This document shows positions 8,547 through 16,600 of a stretch of DNA of 41,636 bases, piece after piece; the stretch's first letter is position 1, and each line of letters begins with the position of its first letter. The DNA is from Caulobacter sp. (lineage in GTDB: Bacteria > Pseudomonadota > Alphaproteobacteria > Caulobacterales > Caulobacteraceae). A program made the position numbers and the translations under genes. The notes below the pieces were generated by a model that did no database searches, was not told the origin of the DNA, and saw only the letters and a program-made list of their open reading frames with translations. The stretch lies in assembly GCA_029866155.1 (NCBI GenBank), contig JARWZW010000011.1, forward strand, positions 1-41,636. The letters run 5' to 3'.

Positions 8547-9110
8547 TCAAGTCAGGCTGCGACCCACACCCTCCGGGCTGATGGCGGCCCGTCGAGGCCG
8601 GGCGCGAATAGCCCAGAGGATCAGCATGGGCAGGCTGGCCAGGATCAATAGCAGCTTGAGTACGACGAGCAGGCCCAGGGGCGTCGGCAGGGCGATCAGC
8701 ACCCAGATCAGCAGGGCTGTCGCGAGCATGGCCAAGAGCAGCCTGGCCAGATAGTCGCCAAGCCGCGAGCCGATCCATCCCCGCGCGGCTGGGGCCGCCC
8801 GGGCGACCTGGTCTATACAATCGAGAGCAAAGGTCCGGAAGCTGGCGGAACGGTCCTCGAAGTCGCCAAGTCCGCGATAGTGGCTGTTGTCGATCACCAG
8901 GCGTCTGCCATGCCTCGCGCGCAGTTCCAGCAGGCGACGCCAGGGCTTCCATCGTGTCGGGGCGAAGGCGATTCGGAGATCCGTCACATCGCGCCACAGC
9001 AGGGTCAGGGTTTCGCCATTTGGCCGTTCCCAGACCAGGGACTGGGGGTCAATTCGCCAGCAATGAACGCCGGACTCCAGCCCGCTTTCCCGTTTGGCAT
9101 AGCCCGTCAC
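8547..9110 (-). CDS. Hypothetical membrane protein with two C-terminal membrane segments
   Basis: I do not recognise the family. From the GTG at 9110 the protein has 187 residues. A soluble N-terminal half (WRIDPQSLVWERPNG, then LLWRDVTDLRIAF, then RRLVIDNSHYRGLGDFEDRS) has the strand pattern of bacterial PH-like domains found in small membrane proteins. Two adjacent hydrophobic segments (about residues 118-165) and a basic tail follow. The frame is open upstream to 9332, but that extension would overlap the divergent MFS gene and looks non-coding. The GTG at 9110 has AAGGGGGA just upstream and was chosen. The gene is convergent with the HlyD gene, 29 bp away. The PH-like suggestion is weak. 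Confidence 0.65.
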   Translation of the reverse strand: MTGYAKRESGLESGVHCWRIDPQSLVWERPNGETLTLLWRDVTDLRIAFAPTRWKPWRRLLELRARHGRRLVIDNSHYRGLGDFEDRSASFRTFALDCIDQVARAAPAARGWIGSRLGDYLARLLLAMLATALLIWVLIALPTPLGLLVVLKLLLILASLPMLILWAIRARPRRAAISPEGVGRSLT

Positions 9111-9246
9111 GCCGCGTTCCCCCTTTTGGCGTGAGTCTGGGGCCGAAGTTTCGCGGCCGCTTCGCCCGAAAAGGGGGGAGGCCCTTGCCCGCCCCCCCCG
9201 CCTGCGTCCAACATGCTCAAAAAGCAGGGGAGGCCAGTTTCCGATC

Positions 9247-10698
9247 ATGGGACAGCGGCATAGCAGTTGGCGGGTCGCCGCCTTTTCCGCACCTTGCCTG
9301 CCCCTTGCAGCCATGATGCTGCCGGTAACCATTTACCTCCCGAACTATTACGCCCGGGATCTCGGGGTAGGACTGGCCGCAGTCGGCTGGGCCTTCGGGC
9401 TGGTGAGGATTTTTGACCTTTGGTTTGATCCCTTGCTGGGTCTGGCCATGGACCGGACCCGGACCAGACTTGGCCGCTTTCGTCCCTGGTTTCTGGCCGG
9501 GGCGCCCCTGGCCATGCTCGCCATCTACATGCTGTTCATGGCTCAGCCGGGGGTCAGCGCCGGCTATATCCTGCTCTGGCTTGTGCTCGGCTTCATGGGG
9601 CAGTCCATGGCCCAGCTGGGCCATATGGCCTGGGCCGCTCAGGCCGCGCCGGACTATTCAGAGCGCTCGCGGATCTATGGCTGGTGGCAGGCCTTTACGG
9701 TCGGAGGCATGCTGCTGATCCTGGCGCTGCCGGTCATCCTGAAGCAGTTTGCGGGGGCCAGTGATGCTCAGGGGGTCCAGGGCATGGGCTGGTTTGTCAT
9801 CCTGACCCTGCCGCCGGCCATGCTCCTGGCCCTCGTGGCCATGCCGGAGCCGGCCATCCGCCGGGCGCCGAGGCCGATGAGGCTGGGCAATTTTCTGCAG
9901 CTCTTCCGACAGCCGAGCGCCCTGCGGCTGTTGGCGGCCGACATCCTGCTGGGAACCGGGCCAGCCCTGGCGGGGACACTGTTCTTCTTCTATTTCGACG
10001 CTGTTCATGGCTATCCGCGGGGCCAGGCGGCGCAGCTGCTTCTGGTCTATTTCGTCGGGGCGCTGGTCGGGGCGCCGCTCTGGACGCGCCTGGCCGGGAA
10101 GCTGGGCAAGCATCGTGCGCTGATGGTGGCTGCCGGCGCCTATGCCCTGGCCCAGCTATCGGTTCTGGTGGCGCCGGAGGGCCTGGGGTTCAGCATCCTG
10201 GTGATGTTCCTGGCTGGCCTGCCGTTTTCCGCTGGATCGATCCTGCTGAAGGCCATGATGGCGGATGTCGGCGACGAGGTGCGGCTGAAGACCGGCCATG
10301 ACCAGTCCGGCCTGTTGTTTTCCCTGCTGACCGGCTCGATCAAGATCGGTTCCGCCAGCGCCGTCATCCTGTCCACCTCGATCCTGGCCAATGCCGGCTT
10401 CGACGCCAAGGCCGGCGCAGCCAACAGCGAATCGGCGCTCCTGACCCTCAGCCTGATCTTCGCCGTGGCGCCGGCCGTACTGGCCCTCGGCGCCATCCTG
10501 GTCCTGAGAGGATACCGGCTGGACGCCTTGAGCCATGCAGAGCTTCGCAGGCAACTGGATGAGCGCGACCGCCTCGACGATCTAGCGCTTGTCATGGTGG
10601 GAGGATCGGCGACCTATTCCGAGGGGCCGGCGCTATCCCCCGAACCCGTCGCCGCCAGGGCCGGCGCATCGACCAAAGGACCGGAAGGCAAGGCATGA
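9247..10698 (+). CDS. MFS transporter of the glycoside-pentoside-hexuronide (GPH, MelB-like) type
   Basis: This 483-residue protein has about 12 membrane segments. The N-terminal part carries the GPH hallmark: a first helix leading into LPNYYARDLGVG, then RIFDLWFDPLLGLAMDRTRTRLGRFRPW, where the conserved acidic/arginine loop defines cation-coupled sugar symporters. A second set of helices begins near residue 225. GPH carriers move sugars or related solutes with Na+ or H+; some members transport non-sugar carboxylates or remain unassigned. The stop overlaps the ATG of the following dioxygenase by 4 nt, and that gene overlaps the next, so the carrier probably imports the substrate of a short catabolic or salvage route. 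Confidence 0.88.
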   Translation: MGQRHSSWRVAAFSAPCLPLAAMMLPVTIYLPNYYARDLGVGLAAVGWAFGLVRIFDLWFDPLLGLAMDRTRTRLGRFRPWFLAGAPLAMLAIYMLFMAQPGVSAGYILLWLVLGFMGQSMAQLGHMAWAAQAAPDYSERSRIYGWWQAFTVGGMLLILALPVILKQFAGASDAQGVQGMGWFVILTLPPAMLLALVAMPEPAIRRAPRPMRLGNFLQLFRQPSALRLLAADILLGTGPALAGTLFFFYFDAVHGYPRGQAAQLLLVYFVGALVGAPLWTRLAGKLGKHRALMVAAGAYALAQLSVLVAPEGLGFSILVMFLAGLPFSAGSILLKAMMADVGDEVRLKTGHDQSGLLFSLLTGSIKIGSASAVILSTSILANAGFDAKAGAANSESALLTLSLIFAVAPAVLALGAILVLRGYRLDALSHAELRRQLDERDRLDDLALVMVGGSATYSEGPALSPEPVAARAGASTKGPEGKA

Positions 10699-11555
10699 CC
10701 CGCTCAAACAGTTTTCAGATCGAGGTCCTGAGTCCGGCGATCGGAGCTCTGGTCCGGGGCGTCAATCTCGCCGAACCGGCCAGTGATGACCTGATCGGCG
10801 AGATCAGGAGCGCCCTCCTGGCCCATAAGGTCATCTTTTTCGAGGGGCAGGATTTCACGCCCGGGCAGCAGCGGGATTTTGCCGCGCGGTTCGGGGACCT
10901 TCACCTCCACCCGCTCTATGACCGCAACGATGCCCACCCCGAAATCATGATTATCGACAATCATGTCGACAATCCTACGGACAACAACTTCTGGCACACG
11001 GACGTGACCTTCATCGAGACTCCCCCCATGGGCTCGATCCTGGCCGCCCGAACCCTGCCGCCGACCGGAGGCGACACCATGTGGGCTTCCATGTCCGCCG
11101 CCTACGACGCCCTTTCAGCGCCCATGCAGCGTTTTCTCGAGGGCCTGGAAGCGATCCATGATTTCGCCTACGCCTTTACCGCCCAGGGTCTGGCGGGATC
11201 CCAGGCGGGCCGGGAGCGATATGAAAAGGCGGTCGCCGAGAATCCGCCGGTGACCCATCCTGTGGTTCGCTGCCATCCCGAGACCGGCCAGCGCGGGATT
11301 TTCGTCAATTCCGTCTTTACCCGGCGGATCAAGGGACTGAGGCGCGAGGAAAGCCAGGCGCTGATGACCTTCCTCAATGCCCATGTCCAGAAGCCGGAGT
11401 TCGTTGTGCGCTGGCGCTGGCGGTCCGGCGACGTGGCCTTCTGGGACAATCGCAATACCCAGCACCGCGCCGTGGATGACTTCCTGCCGCACCGCCGGAT
11501 CATGACCCGGGCGACCGTGCTGGGGGATCGTCCCTTTTTCGCGCCGACAGCGTGA
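10695..11555 (+). CDS. TauD/TfdA-family Fe(II)/2-oxoglutarate-dependent dioxygenase
   Basis: The protein has 286 residues, the usual TauD length. The iron-binding HxD is in FWHTDVTF (His101, Asp103), the distal histidine is in NTQHRAVDDF (His257), and the 2-oxoglutarate-binding arginine lies in HRRIMTRATV (Arg268 or Arg272). The N terminus (IEVLSPAIGALVRGVNLAEP) is the classic start of the family. Enzymes of this type hydroxylate a carbon next to a heteroatom, which often leads to release of sulfite, a phenol, an amine or an aldehyde. It is coupled upstream to an MFS carrier (ATGA) and downstream to a GFA-fold gene (GTGA). The substrate cannot be told from sequence; taurine is only the family prototype. 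Confidence 0.9.
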   Translation: MTRSNSFQIEVLSPAIGALVRGVNLAEPASDDLIGEIRSALLAHKVIFFEGQDFTPGQQRDFAARFGDLHLHPLYDRNDAHPEIMIIDNHVDNPTDNNFWHTDVTFIETPPMGSILAARTLPPTGGDTMWASMSAAYDALSAPMQRFLEGLEAIHDFAYAFTAQGLAGSQAGRERYEKAVAENPPVTHPVVRCHPETGQRGIFVNSVFTRRIKGLRREESQALMTFLNAHVQKPEFVVRWRWRSGDVAFWDNRNTQHRAVDDFLPHRRIMTRATVLGDRPFFAPTA

Positions 11556-11950
11556 CAGCCCTTCGCATGGCCTCCTGCGTCTGCGGCGGCTTGACCGCCG
11601 CCTGCCAGGGGGAACCGGTCCGGGTCAGCGTCTGCCACTGCCTGTCCTGCCAGCAGAGAACCGGCAGCGCCTTCGGGGTGCAGGCGCGATACGAGTCAGG
11701 CCGGGTCGCGGTTCGGGGCGCGCAGTCGAGCTTCATGCGGGTCGGGGATGGTGGCATGCATACCACCTTCACATTCTGTCCGGCCTGCGGGTCCACCCTT
11801 CTATGGCGGATGGCGGAAGCACCCGACGTCGTGGCCATCGCCGTCGGAGCCTTCGCAGATCCGAAATTTCCGGCGCCGGTTCGGTCGATCTATGAGGAGC
11901 GCGCCCATGGTTGGGTGGCTTTGACCGGCATTCGCGAGCGAGAAGACTAG
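11552..11950 (+). CDS. GFA (glutathione-dependent formaldehyde-activating)/CENP-V fold protein
   Basis: The protein has 132 residues with the zinc ligands of the Mss4-like GFA fold: CVCGG at the N terminus, CHCLSCQQRTGS around residue 30, and FCPACGSTLLWR around residue 73. The GTG start at 11552 overlaps the dioxygenase stop (GTGA), so translation is likely coupled; an ATG at 11567 is an alternative. Characterised members bind glutathione and were proposed to speed formaldehyde-glutathione adduct formation, but most are uncharacterised. In this operon it may handle an aldehyde released by the dioxygenase (inference). Confidence 0.87.
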   Translation: MTALRMASCVCGGLTAACQGEPVRVSVCHCLSCQQRTGSAFGVQARYESGRVAVRGAQSSFMRVGDGGMHTTFTFCPACGSTLLWRMAEAPDVVAIAVGAFADPKFPAPVRSIYEERAHGWVALTGIRERED

Positions 11951-12072
11951 CGAGACCCCTGGCGCTTCGGGCCCATGTGATGACCTCTCGGCGGTCCGGT
12001 ATTTGTAATCCCGGCTTCCCGCGATCCATGTTATTCTCGCGTCCATCGATAAGAAGAGAAATGGGGAGTCCA

Positions 12073-12645
12073 ATGGCAATACCCCGCAGGATTGTTGTGG
12101 CGACGGCCACTCTGGCTTCGCTGGCCCTTGTAGTGACGGCCCAGACCGCATCAGCCGCCGCTCTTGTTCTCGGGGCCGGGCTGGCGACTGTCTGTTCCAA
12201 GGCCGCTATCGCGGGCCGGTCAGACCCGAAATCGATCGAGACCTGTACGATCGCTCTTGAGACCCAGGCCATGGGGCCTCGCGACCGGGCAGGGACCTTC
12301 GTCAATCGAGGGGTCCTGAAGCTGCGTCGAAGATCCTATGATGAGTCGAGGTCTGATTTCGCAGCTGCGCTGCGGTTGAAGCCCGATCTCGGCGAGGCCT
12401 ATGTCAACTGGGGCGCCAGTCTGATCGCCCAGGCGCGGTACGGCGAAGGCCTTTCTGAAATCGATCGTGGATTGGCTCTTGGCGTCGATGAACCTGCCAA
12501 GGCCTGGTTCAATCGCGCCATCGCCCTTGAGGGCCTGGATGATCCGAAAGCGGCCTATCTGGCCTATCAGAAGGCCGCAGAGCTGGCGCCCGACTGGAAG
12601 GAGCCCCAGGTTCAGCTGACCCGATTCACCGTGAGCCGCAGATGA
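12073..12645 (+). CDS. Exported TPR-repeat protein (copy 1)
   Basis: From the ATG at 12073 (GGGGAG at 12063-12068) the protein has 190 residues; an ATG at 12061 adds four. An N-terminal signal peptide (IVVATATLASLALVVTAQTASA) ends in an Ala-x-Ala-type site. A cysteine-containing segment (VCSKAAIAGR..SIETCTIAL) follows, then about three TPR-like helix pairs (RAGTFVNRGVLKLRRRSYDES, DLGEAYVNWGASLIAQARYGEG, AKAWFNRAIALEGLDDPKAA). It is probably periplasmic. The stop overlaps the start of a close paralogue (ATGA). TPRs act as protein-binding scaffolds; no partner is evident. The two conserved cysteines in the non-TPR segment might form a disulfide. Confidence 0.82.
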   Translation: MAIPRRIVVATATLASLALVVTAQTASAAALVLGAGLATVCSKAAIAGRSDPKSIETCTIALETQAMGPRDRAGTFVNRGVLKLRRRSYDESRSDFAAALRLKPDLGEAYVNWGASLIAQARYGEGLSEIDRGLALGVDEPAKAWFNRAIALEGLDDPKAAYLAYQKAAELAPDWKEPQVQLTRFTVSRR

Positions 12646-13190
12646 GGTGGTCCGGCCTGATCGCAATCCTGGCCGCGTTCGCCTGCGGACCGGCCATGGC
12701 CTCGGTGCTCATCGTCGGCGAGGGGCTGGCTCCGGCCTGTTCGAAGGCCGCCTTTGCCGGCCGGCTCGATCGCAGCTCGATCGAGCTTTGCAGTCGCGCC
12801 CTGGCGGAGGAAGGCCTGTCGCGCCGGGACCGCGCCGGCACGCTGGTCAATCGTGGCGTGATCCGCATGCGGGGCAAGGCCTATCCTGCAGCCCTTCGGG
12901 ATTTCGACGAGGCGCTGCGGATACAGCCGGGGCTCGGAGAAGCCTTCGTCAATCGCGGCGTGCTTCGCATGGCGAGCCGCGACTATCAGACCGCGCTGGT
13001 CGAAATCGACAGGGGTATCGGACTGGGGGTCGATGAGCCCGCCAAGGCCTTCTACAACCGCGCCCTGGCGCGGGAGGGCCTGGGGGATGCCCCGGGCGCC
13101 TGGTCCGACTATCGGAGGGCGCAATCCCTTGCCCCCGAATGGGACGCTCCAGCCCGGCAACTGACCCGGTTCCAGGCGCGCCCGCGCTAG
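12642..13190 (+). CDS. Exported TPR-repeat protein (copy 2)
   Basis: This 182-residue tandem paralogue of the preceding gene starts 4 nt inside it. A signal peptide (MRWSGLIAILAAFACGPAMA) is followed by the same cysteine block (ACSKAAFAGRLDRSSIELCSRAL) and TPR pairs (RAGTLVNRGVIRMRGKAYPAA, GLGEAFVNRGVLRMASRDYQTA, AKAFYNRALAREGLGDAPGA). Similarity to copy 1 spans the whole mature protein. The TAG stop (13188-13190) lies exactly at the edge of an intergenic palindromic repeat, so the present stop may come from repeat insertion. Confidence 0.83.
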   Translation: MRWSGLIAILAAFACGPAMASVLIVGEGLAPACSKAAFAGRLDRSSIELCSRALAEEGLSRRDRAGTLVNRGVIRMRGKAYPAALRDFDEALRIQPGLGEAFVNRGVLRMASRDYQTALVEIDRGIGLGVDEPAKAFYNRALAREGLGDAPGAWSDYRRAQSLAPEWDAPARQLTRFQARPR

Positions 13191-13299
13191 AGCATGTTCC
13201 GATAGGTGCGAAGCGGCTATCGGATCGAAACAGGCTCCAACATTCTGGGGTAGAGCCTGTTTTTCGTTTTGATCGGTTCAATCATGACGGAACAGGCTC
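13189..13299. repeat. Intergenic palindromic repeat copy 2 (units B and A)
   Basis: Unit B (13189-13237) runs from AGAGCATGTT to AACAGGCTC with an inner dyad CGATA/TATCG around the conserved GCGAAGCGG. Unit A (13252-13299) runs from AGAGCCTGTT to AACAGGCTC and is inverted relative to copy 1. A 14-bp linker separates them. The element starts within the stop codon of the upstream TPR gene. Confidence 0.85.
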
Positions 13300-13443
13300 C
13301 AGGGCCTGTCAAAGGCCCGTGCGGCCAGCCACCCTCAGTGGACCCGGCGGCGTCCAGCGCGCGGGTCTGTCATGCGACTTTCTCTGGACGCTGGAGCCGG
13401 AAGCGGTGCAGCCTGTGCAGGGCTGGTCAAGGGAACAGAAGAC

Positions 13444-14301
13444 ATGGAATGGCGCAGAGCCCGACGAAGCGGCAACATCGAGGATCGCCGGGGCCTGTCG
13501 GGCGGCGCAGCAGCCGGCGGCATCGGCATCGCGGGCGCCGCGGCGGTTCTGGTCGGTGTCTTTGTGTTTGGGATCGACCCGCAGGAGATGCTGAGCATTG
13601 TCAGCGGTCAGGGCGATCCCGCCGCCGTCCAGCAGAAGGCTGTCGTCGGAACGCCGGAAGATGACGCCGGACAGTTTGTGGATGTGGTCGAGACCTCTAC
13701 GAACGAGGTCTGGTCATCCCTGTTTGAGGCCGACGGCGCCGCCTACAATCGGCCGGCCGGGGTGGTTCTCTACGACAACGCCACGCGCACGGGATGTGGG
13801 GCTGGTCAGGCAGCCATGGGCCCCTTCTACTGTCCTGCGGACCAGAAGATCTATCTGGACCTGACTTTCTGGCAGGAGCTTGAGGGCGAGTTCGGGGCCA
13901 AGGGGGAGTTTGCCCGGGCCTATGTCCTTGCCCACGAGGTCGGCCATCACGTCCAGGGTCTGCAGAATACGATGGACCGGGCGAAAGCCATGGGGATGCA
14001 GGGAGAAACCTCCGGAGCAGTCCGGCTCGAGCTCCAGGCCGACTGCTACGCAGGGGTCTGGGCGGCCCGGGCCAGCCAGACCTCGGGCGGTCGACTCGCC
14101 TTTACCAACCAGGACATCGAGGATGGCCTGAAGGCCGCCGCGGCGGTGGGAGACGACACCATTCAGCGCCGCACCCAGGGCCAGGTCGTGCCGGACGCCT
14201 TTACCCACGGGACGGCCGCTCAGCGGATGCGCTGGTTCCGCAAGGGCTATGACGCGGGCGACCCGATCAGTTGCGATACATTCGGGGCGGATCGGCTATA
14301 G
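13444..14301 (+). CDS. Neutral zinc metallopeptidase (YpfJ family), membrane anchored
   Basis: The protein has 285 residues from the ATG at 13444, followed by the family's usual N terminus (GNIEDRRG). One membrane segment lies at about 24-45 (GGIGIAGAAAVLVGVFVFGI). The zincin motif HEVGHH (His164, Glu165, His168) and the downstream RLELQADCYAG with the third zinc ligand follow. Length and order match the YpfJ-type putative neutral zinc metallopeptidase family (Pfam PF04228). It is an inner membrane protein with, by inference, a periplasmic catalytic domain. Substrates are unknown for the family. It is convergent with the following minus-strand operon, with a 6-bp overlap of coding ends. Confidence 0.88.
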   Translation: MEWRRARRSGNIEDRRGLSGGAAAGGIGIAGAAAVLVGVFVFGIDPQEMLSIVSGQGDPAAVQQKAVVGTPEDDAGQFVDVVETSTNEVWSSLFEADGAAYNRPAGVVLYDNATRTGCGAGQAAMGPFYCPADQKIYLDLTFWQELEGEFGAKGEFARAYVLAHEVGHHVQGLQNTMDRAKAMGMQGETSGAVRLELQADCYAGVWAARASQTSGGRLAFTNQDIEDGLKAAAAVGDDTIQRRTQGQVVPDAFTHGTAAQRMRWFRKGYDAGDPISCDTFGADRL

Positions 14302-15096
14302 GCGCTTCAGGGCCTGGACCGGAAAACTCAGACGCGGCCAGCCGCGCCAGGACAGGGCCTGACCCGACAGTCGGACCGGATCCGCCACGAAGGGCAGTAT
14401 GGCTTCGTCGAACGGCTTGCCCCGTTCATCCACCGCCACGAACGCCCTTCTCCGCCCACCGGGCGGGCCAGCGACGAACAGTAGCGGCAGGCCCATCCGG
14501 ACGCAGAGAATGGCGCAGCTCCTGTGGGTCAGGCCTTCGCCCGGTCGCATGGCTCCCAGCCAGCATTTTGCATCCATCAATTCGCCCTGGAGTTCCACGG
14601 CTCCCAGGGGGAGCGCCTTGGGCGGGGCGACCGCCGGGGCCTGGCCCCTGCTGATCCAGCCAGGCTCCAGGGTTCCGGCGATCATCTTCAGGCCGCTTCG
14701 CTCGATCAGGGAGCCCCGGACCGTAACCGACTGATTTGCGAAGCGCTCGACCTCGGCGCGCACGCCGCATTTGTCCGGGCAGCCCAGCAAGGCTGTCTGG
14801 TCTTCACCTGCCTTGTTCCGCCAGATCAGGGTTGGGTAGGGATCGACAATCAGCTGGCCGGTCCAGGTTCTGACCGCTGTCGGGTCCCACCGCCCTGACC
14901 CTGGCATGAAGCCCAGCGGCCCGGCGGCGAAGGCTGCGGCCGTTCCGGCCCCGGCCATGCCCAGGCCGGCCAGCAAAAGTCCTCTTCTGGTCCCGGAGTC
15001 GGGTGGAGACCAGCCGATGAACATCCTGCCCCGAGGGGCCAGGTTCAAGGGCGCCTTCACCTGCTCAGTGGCCTTGCCAGAGGGAAAGCCTGTCAT
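14296..15096 (-). CDS. Uncharacterised Tat-like exported protein with conserved cysteines, last gene of the redox operon
   Basis: I cannot assign a named family. From the ATG at 15096 it has 266 residues; a second ATG at 15024 (GGGG upstream) would shorten the N terminus by 24 and give a more normal signal. A twin-arginine-like leader (TRRGLLLAGLGMAGAGTAAA) is followed by a strand-rich region with GCPDKCG (about residues 105-111). A second region carries DAKCWLGAMRPGEGLTHRSC and then AILC, a Cys/His cluster that could bind metal or a cofactor or form disulfides. It starts 5 nt after the stop of the Rieske fusion gene, so it is very probably co-expressed with it. A twin-arginine leader would fit a protein exported folded with a cofactor. 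Confidence 0.75.
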   Translation of the reverse strand: MTGFPSGKATEQVKAPLNLAPRGRMFIGWSPPDSGTRRGLLLAGLGMAGAGTAAAFAAGPLGFMPGSGRWDPTAVRTWTGQLIVDPYPTLIWRNKAGEDQTALLGCPDKCGVRAEVERFANQSVTVRGSLIERSGLKMIAGTLEPGWISRGQAPAVAPPKALPLGAVELQGELMDAKCWLGAMRPGEGLTHRSCAILCVRMGLPLLFVAGPPGGRRRAFVAVDERGKPFDEAILPFVADPVRLSGQALSWRGWPRLSFPVQALKRL

Positions 15097-15101
15097 GCAG
15101 C

Positions 15102-16190
15102 CTACCCCGAAATCCGGATCACGGGCGCCTGGGACCCGGGCGCCATGGGCTCGGGGCGTACATAGAGAAGGCCATTTTTCAACCTCAGACGGTAGGTCGC
15201 AATCTTCTCGTCGAAGGGGGGCGGCGACACGCCGTCGGACGGGCGAAACTGCCAGCCATGCCAGGGGCAGGTGATGCAGCCATCAACGATGCGCCCTTCG
15301 CCCAGAGGGCCATTCTGGTGAGGACAGACATTGGTGACGGCATAGAGGGCTTCGCCGTCTCTGAACACGGCGATCCGCTCGCCATACTCCGGCGAAACGA
15401 TCACCGCCCGGCCGTCGGGGATGGCTTCAGGAGCGCCGACCAAAAGCCAGGCTTCAGGCCCTGTCCAATGGTCAGCGCTATCAGGAGGCAGGAACTGTTC
15501 CGAACGCTCGGAGAGCCTTTCCCTGACCACTTCCCGCAGTCCGGTGAACAGGTGCAGCACCGTGAGCGTCGCTGCGCTGATCAGGATGATGCCGGTGAGG
15601 GGACCGGCCTGCTGAAGCATCATGGCGCCGAACGCAACATGGACGACGATCAGGCCATAGGCTGCATAGACCGCCATATGCAGCCGCTTCCAGCGCAGGG
15701 GCGAGAGGACCTTCTGCCAATAGTCGTGGCTGGTTGCGGCCATGAAGACCAGGATGATCAGGGCGGCCAGGCCCGCAAGTTCAAAGGGCAGGTTGCTCAC
15801 CTGGAGGCTGAGGGGCCGATTGACCAGCAACGCCAGCGCCGGATTGAGTTTGGCGAACCCGAAGTACCAGACCAGAACAAGGCCCGCATGGGCAAGGGCG
15901 ACCAGGCAGGTTGTGACGCCCAGATGGCGACGATTGTAGAGCAGGGGGGCGGCGATCCTATGCAGCCGGGCCAGGGGGCCCAGCGCCAGGGTGGTGGTCA
16001 GAAGCAGAAATGTGCAGGCGCCCGTCGCCCGGATTGCGGACTGGACCGGATGAACGGTCTCGCCGGGCGACAGCGCCATGGTTTCGACGACATGGAACAG
16101 GCCCATGAACAAACCAGCCAGCGCCATGACGCCAAGGTCGTACCAGACCTTCAGCCGGTTCCACTGAACTGCGGAGAATCCATGGGCCAT
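15102..16190 (-). CDS. MsrQ/ferric reductase-like heme membrane domain fused to a Rieske [2Fe-2S] domain
   Basis: This is a 362-residue fusion. Residues 15-215 form about six membrane helices resembling MsrQ/YedZ: RRHLG with His89, then His101 in VALAHAGL, and WKRLHMAVYAAYGLIVVHV with His171 and His184 spaced 13 apart, as expected for b-heme ligands. Residues 235-350 are a Rieske domain with Cys289-Pro-His291 and Cys308-Pro-Trp-His311 (CPHQNG...CPWHGW). I infer a membrane electron-transfer protein passing electrons between an iron-sulfur domain and hemes. The start ATG shares one base with the stop of a 48-residue membrane protein gene upstream. Standard MsrQ lacks a Rieske domain and is partnered with MsrP, which is absent here. 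Confidence 0.88.
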   Translation of the reverse strand: MAHGFSAVQWNRLKVWYDLGVMALAGLFMGLFHVVETMALSPGETVHPVQSAIRATGACTFLLLTTTLALGPLARLHRIAAPLLYNRRHLGVTTCLVALAHAGLVLVWYFGFAKLNPALALLVNRPLSLQVSNLPFELAGLAALIILVFMAATSHDYWQKVLSPLRWKRLHMAVYAAYGLIVVHVAFGAMMLQQAGPLTGIILISAATLTVLHLFTGLREVVRERLSERSEQFLPPDSADHWTGPEAWLLVGAPEAIPDGRAVIVSPEYGERIAVFRDGEALYAVTNVCPHQNGPLGEGRIVDGCITCPWHGWQFRPSDGVSPPPFDEKIATYRLRLKNGLLYVRPEPMAPGSQAPVIRISG

Positions 16191-16336
16191 CAGTCGGCCT
16201 CCGCGCCGGGAACGGCGGCGCCCGGCTCAGCCGGCGCCGGCGGCTTTGAGGCGATGGAGATCCCCAGGACAAGCGCCAGAATGGGCGCCAGCCAGAGCCA
16301 AGCCCCCACATGCGCCTTGCGTCGCTCGCGGATCAT
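16190..16336 (-). CDS. Small single-span membrane protein (48 residues) in the redox operon
   Basis: This short gene encodes a basic N terminus (MIRERRKAHVGAW), one hydrophobic segment (LWLAPILALVLGISIA, about residues 14-30) and a Pro/Ala-rich tail ending in an acidic residue. Its ATG overlaps the stop of the upstream gene (ATGA), and its TGA shares one base with the ATG of the Rieske fusion. Such tight packing on both sides is strong evidence that it is translated. It may be a small subunit or assembly factor of the redox complex (inference). Confidence 0.75.
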   Translation of the reverse strand: MIRERRKAHVGAWLWLAPILALVLGISIASKPPAPAEPGAAVPGAEAD

Positions 16337-16575
16337 CGGCCTGCCGCCGGACGGAACATCAGCCGCAGCAGCAGAAAGGGGAATAGCAGGGCCGCGCCAG
16401 GAACCAGCAGCAGGCGAAATGCAATGGATGAGCGCCGGGCGCCCGGCGCCAGCCGGGCTGGCAGAAACAGGCTGTAGAACAGTCCGAAGGCAAGGGCGAG
16501 GACGCCATAGCCGCCAAGCAGCCAGAGGCCTGCCTGCAGCAGGCTCGTCACGGCCGTGATATCTTCAGTCAGCAC
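16333..16575 (-). CDS. Small two-span membrane protein (80 residues), first gene of the redox operon
   Basis: From the GTG at 16575 (GGGGAG at 16590-16585, 9 nt spacing) the product has 80 residues with two hydrophobic segments (LLQAGLWLLGGYGVLALAFGLF and LLLVPGAALLFPFLLLRLMF). They are separated by a basic loop (PARLAPGARRSS), suggesting the N-out/loop-in arrangement. The frame is open upstream to 16683, but that part crosses the predicted promoter and was rejected. The stop overlaps the start of the 48-residue protein. I do not recognise the family. Confidence 0.72.
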   Translation of the reverse strand: MLTEDITAVTSLLQAGLWLLGGYGVLALAFGLFYSLFLPARLAPGARRSSIAFRLLLVPGAALLFPFLLLRLMFRPAAGR

Positions 16576-16600
16576 GTCGATCAGCTCCCCGTACCGACAG

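Noticed and set aside
9111..9332. N-terminal extension of the minus-strand membrane protein
   Set aside because: It would overlap the divergent MFS start and lacks coding character; the GTG at 9110 has a good ribosome site.
15258..16559. 433-codon plus-strand frame opposite the Rieske fusion operon
   Set aside because: Low-complexity shadow; the minus-strand genes show heme and Rieske ligands and tight overlaps.
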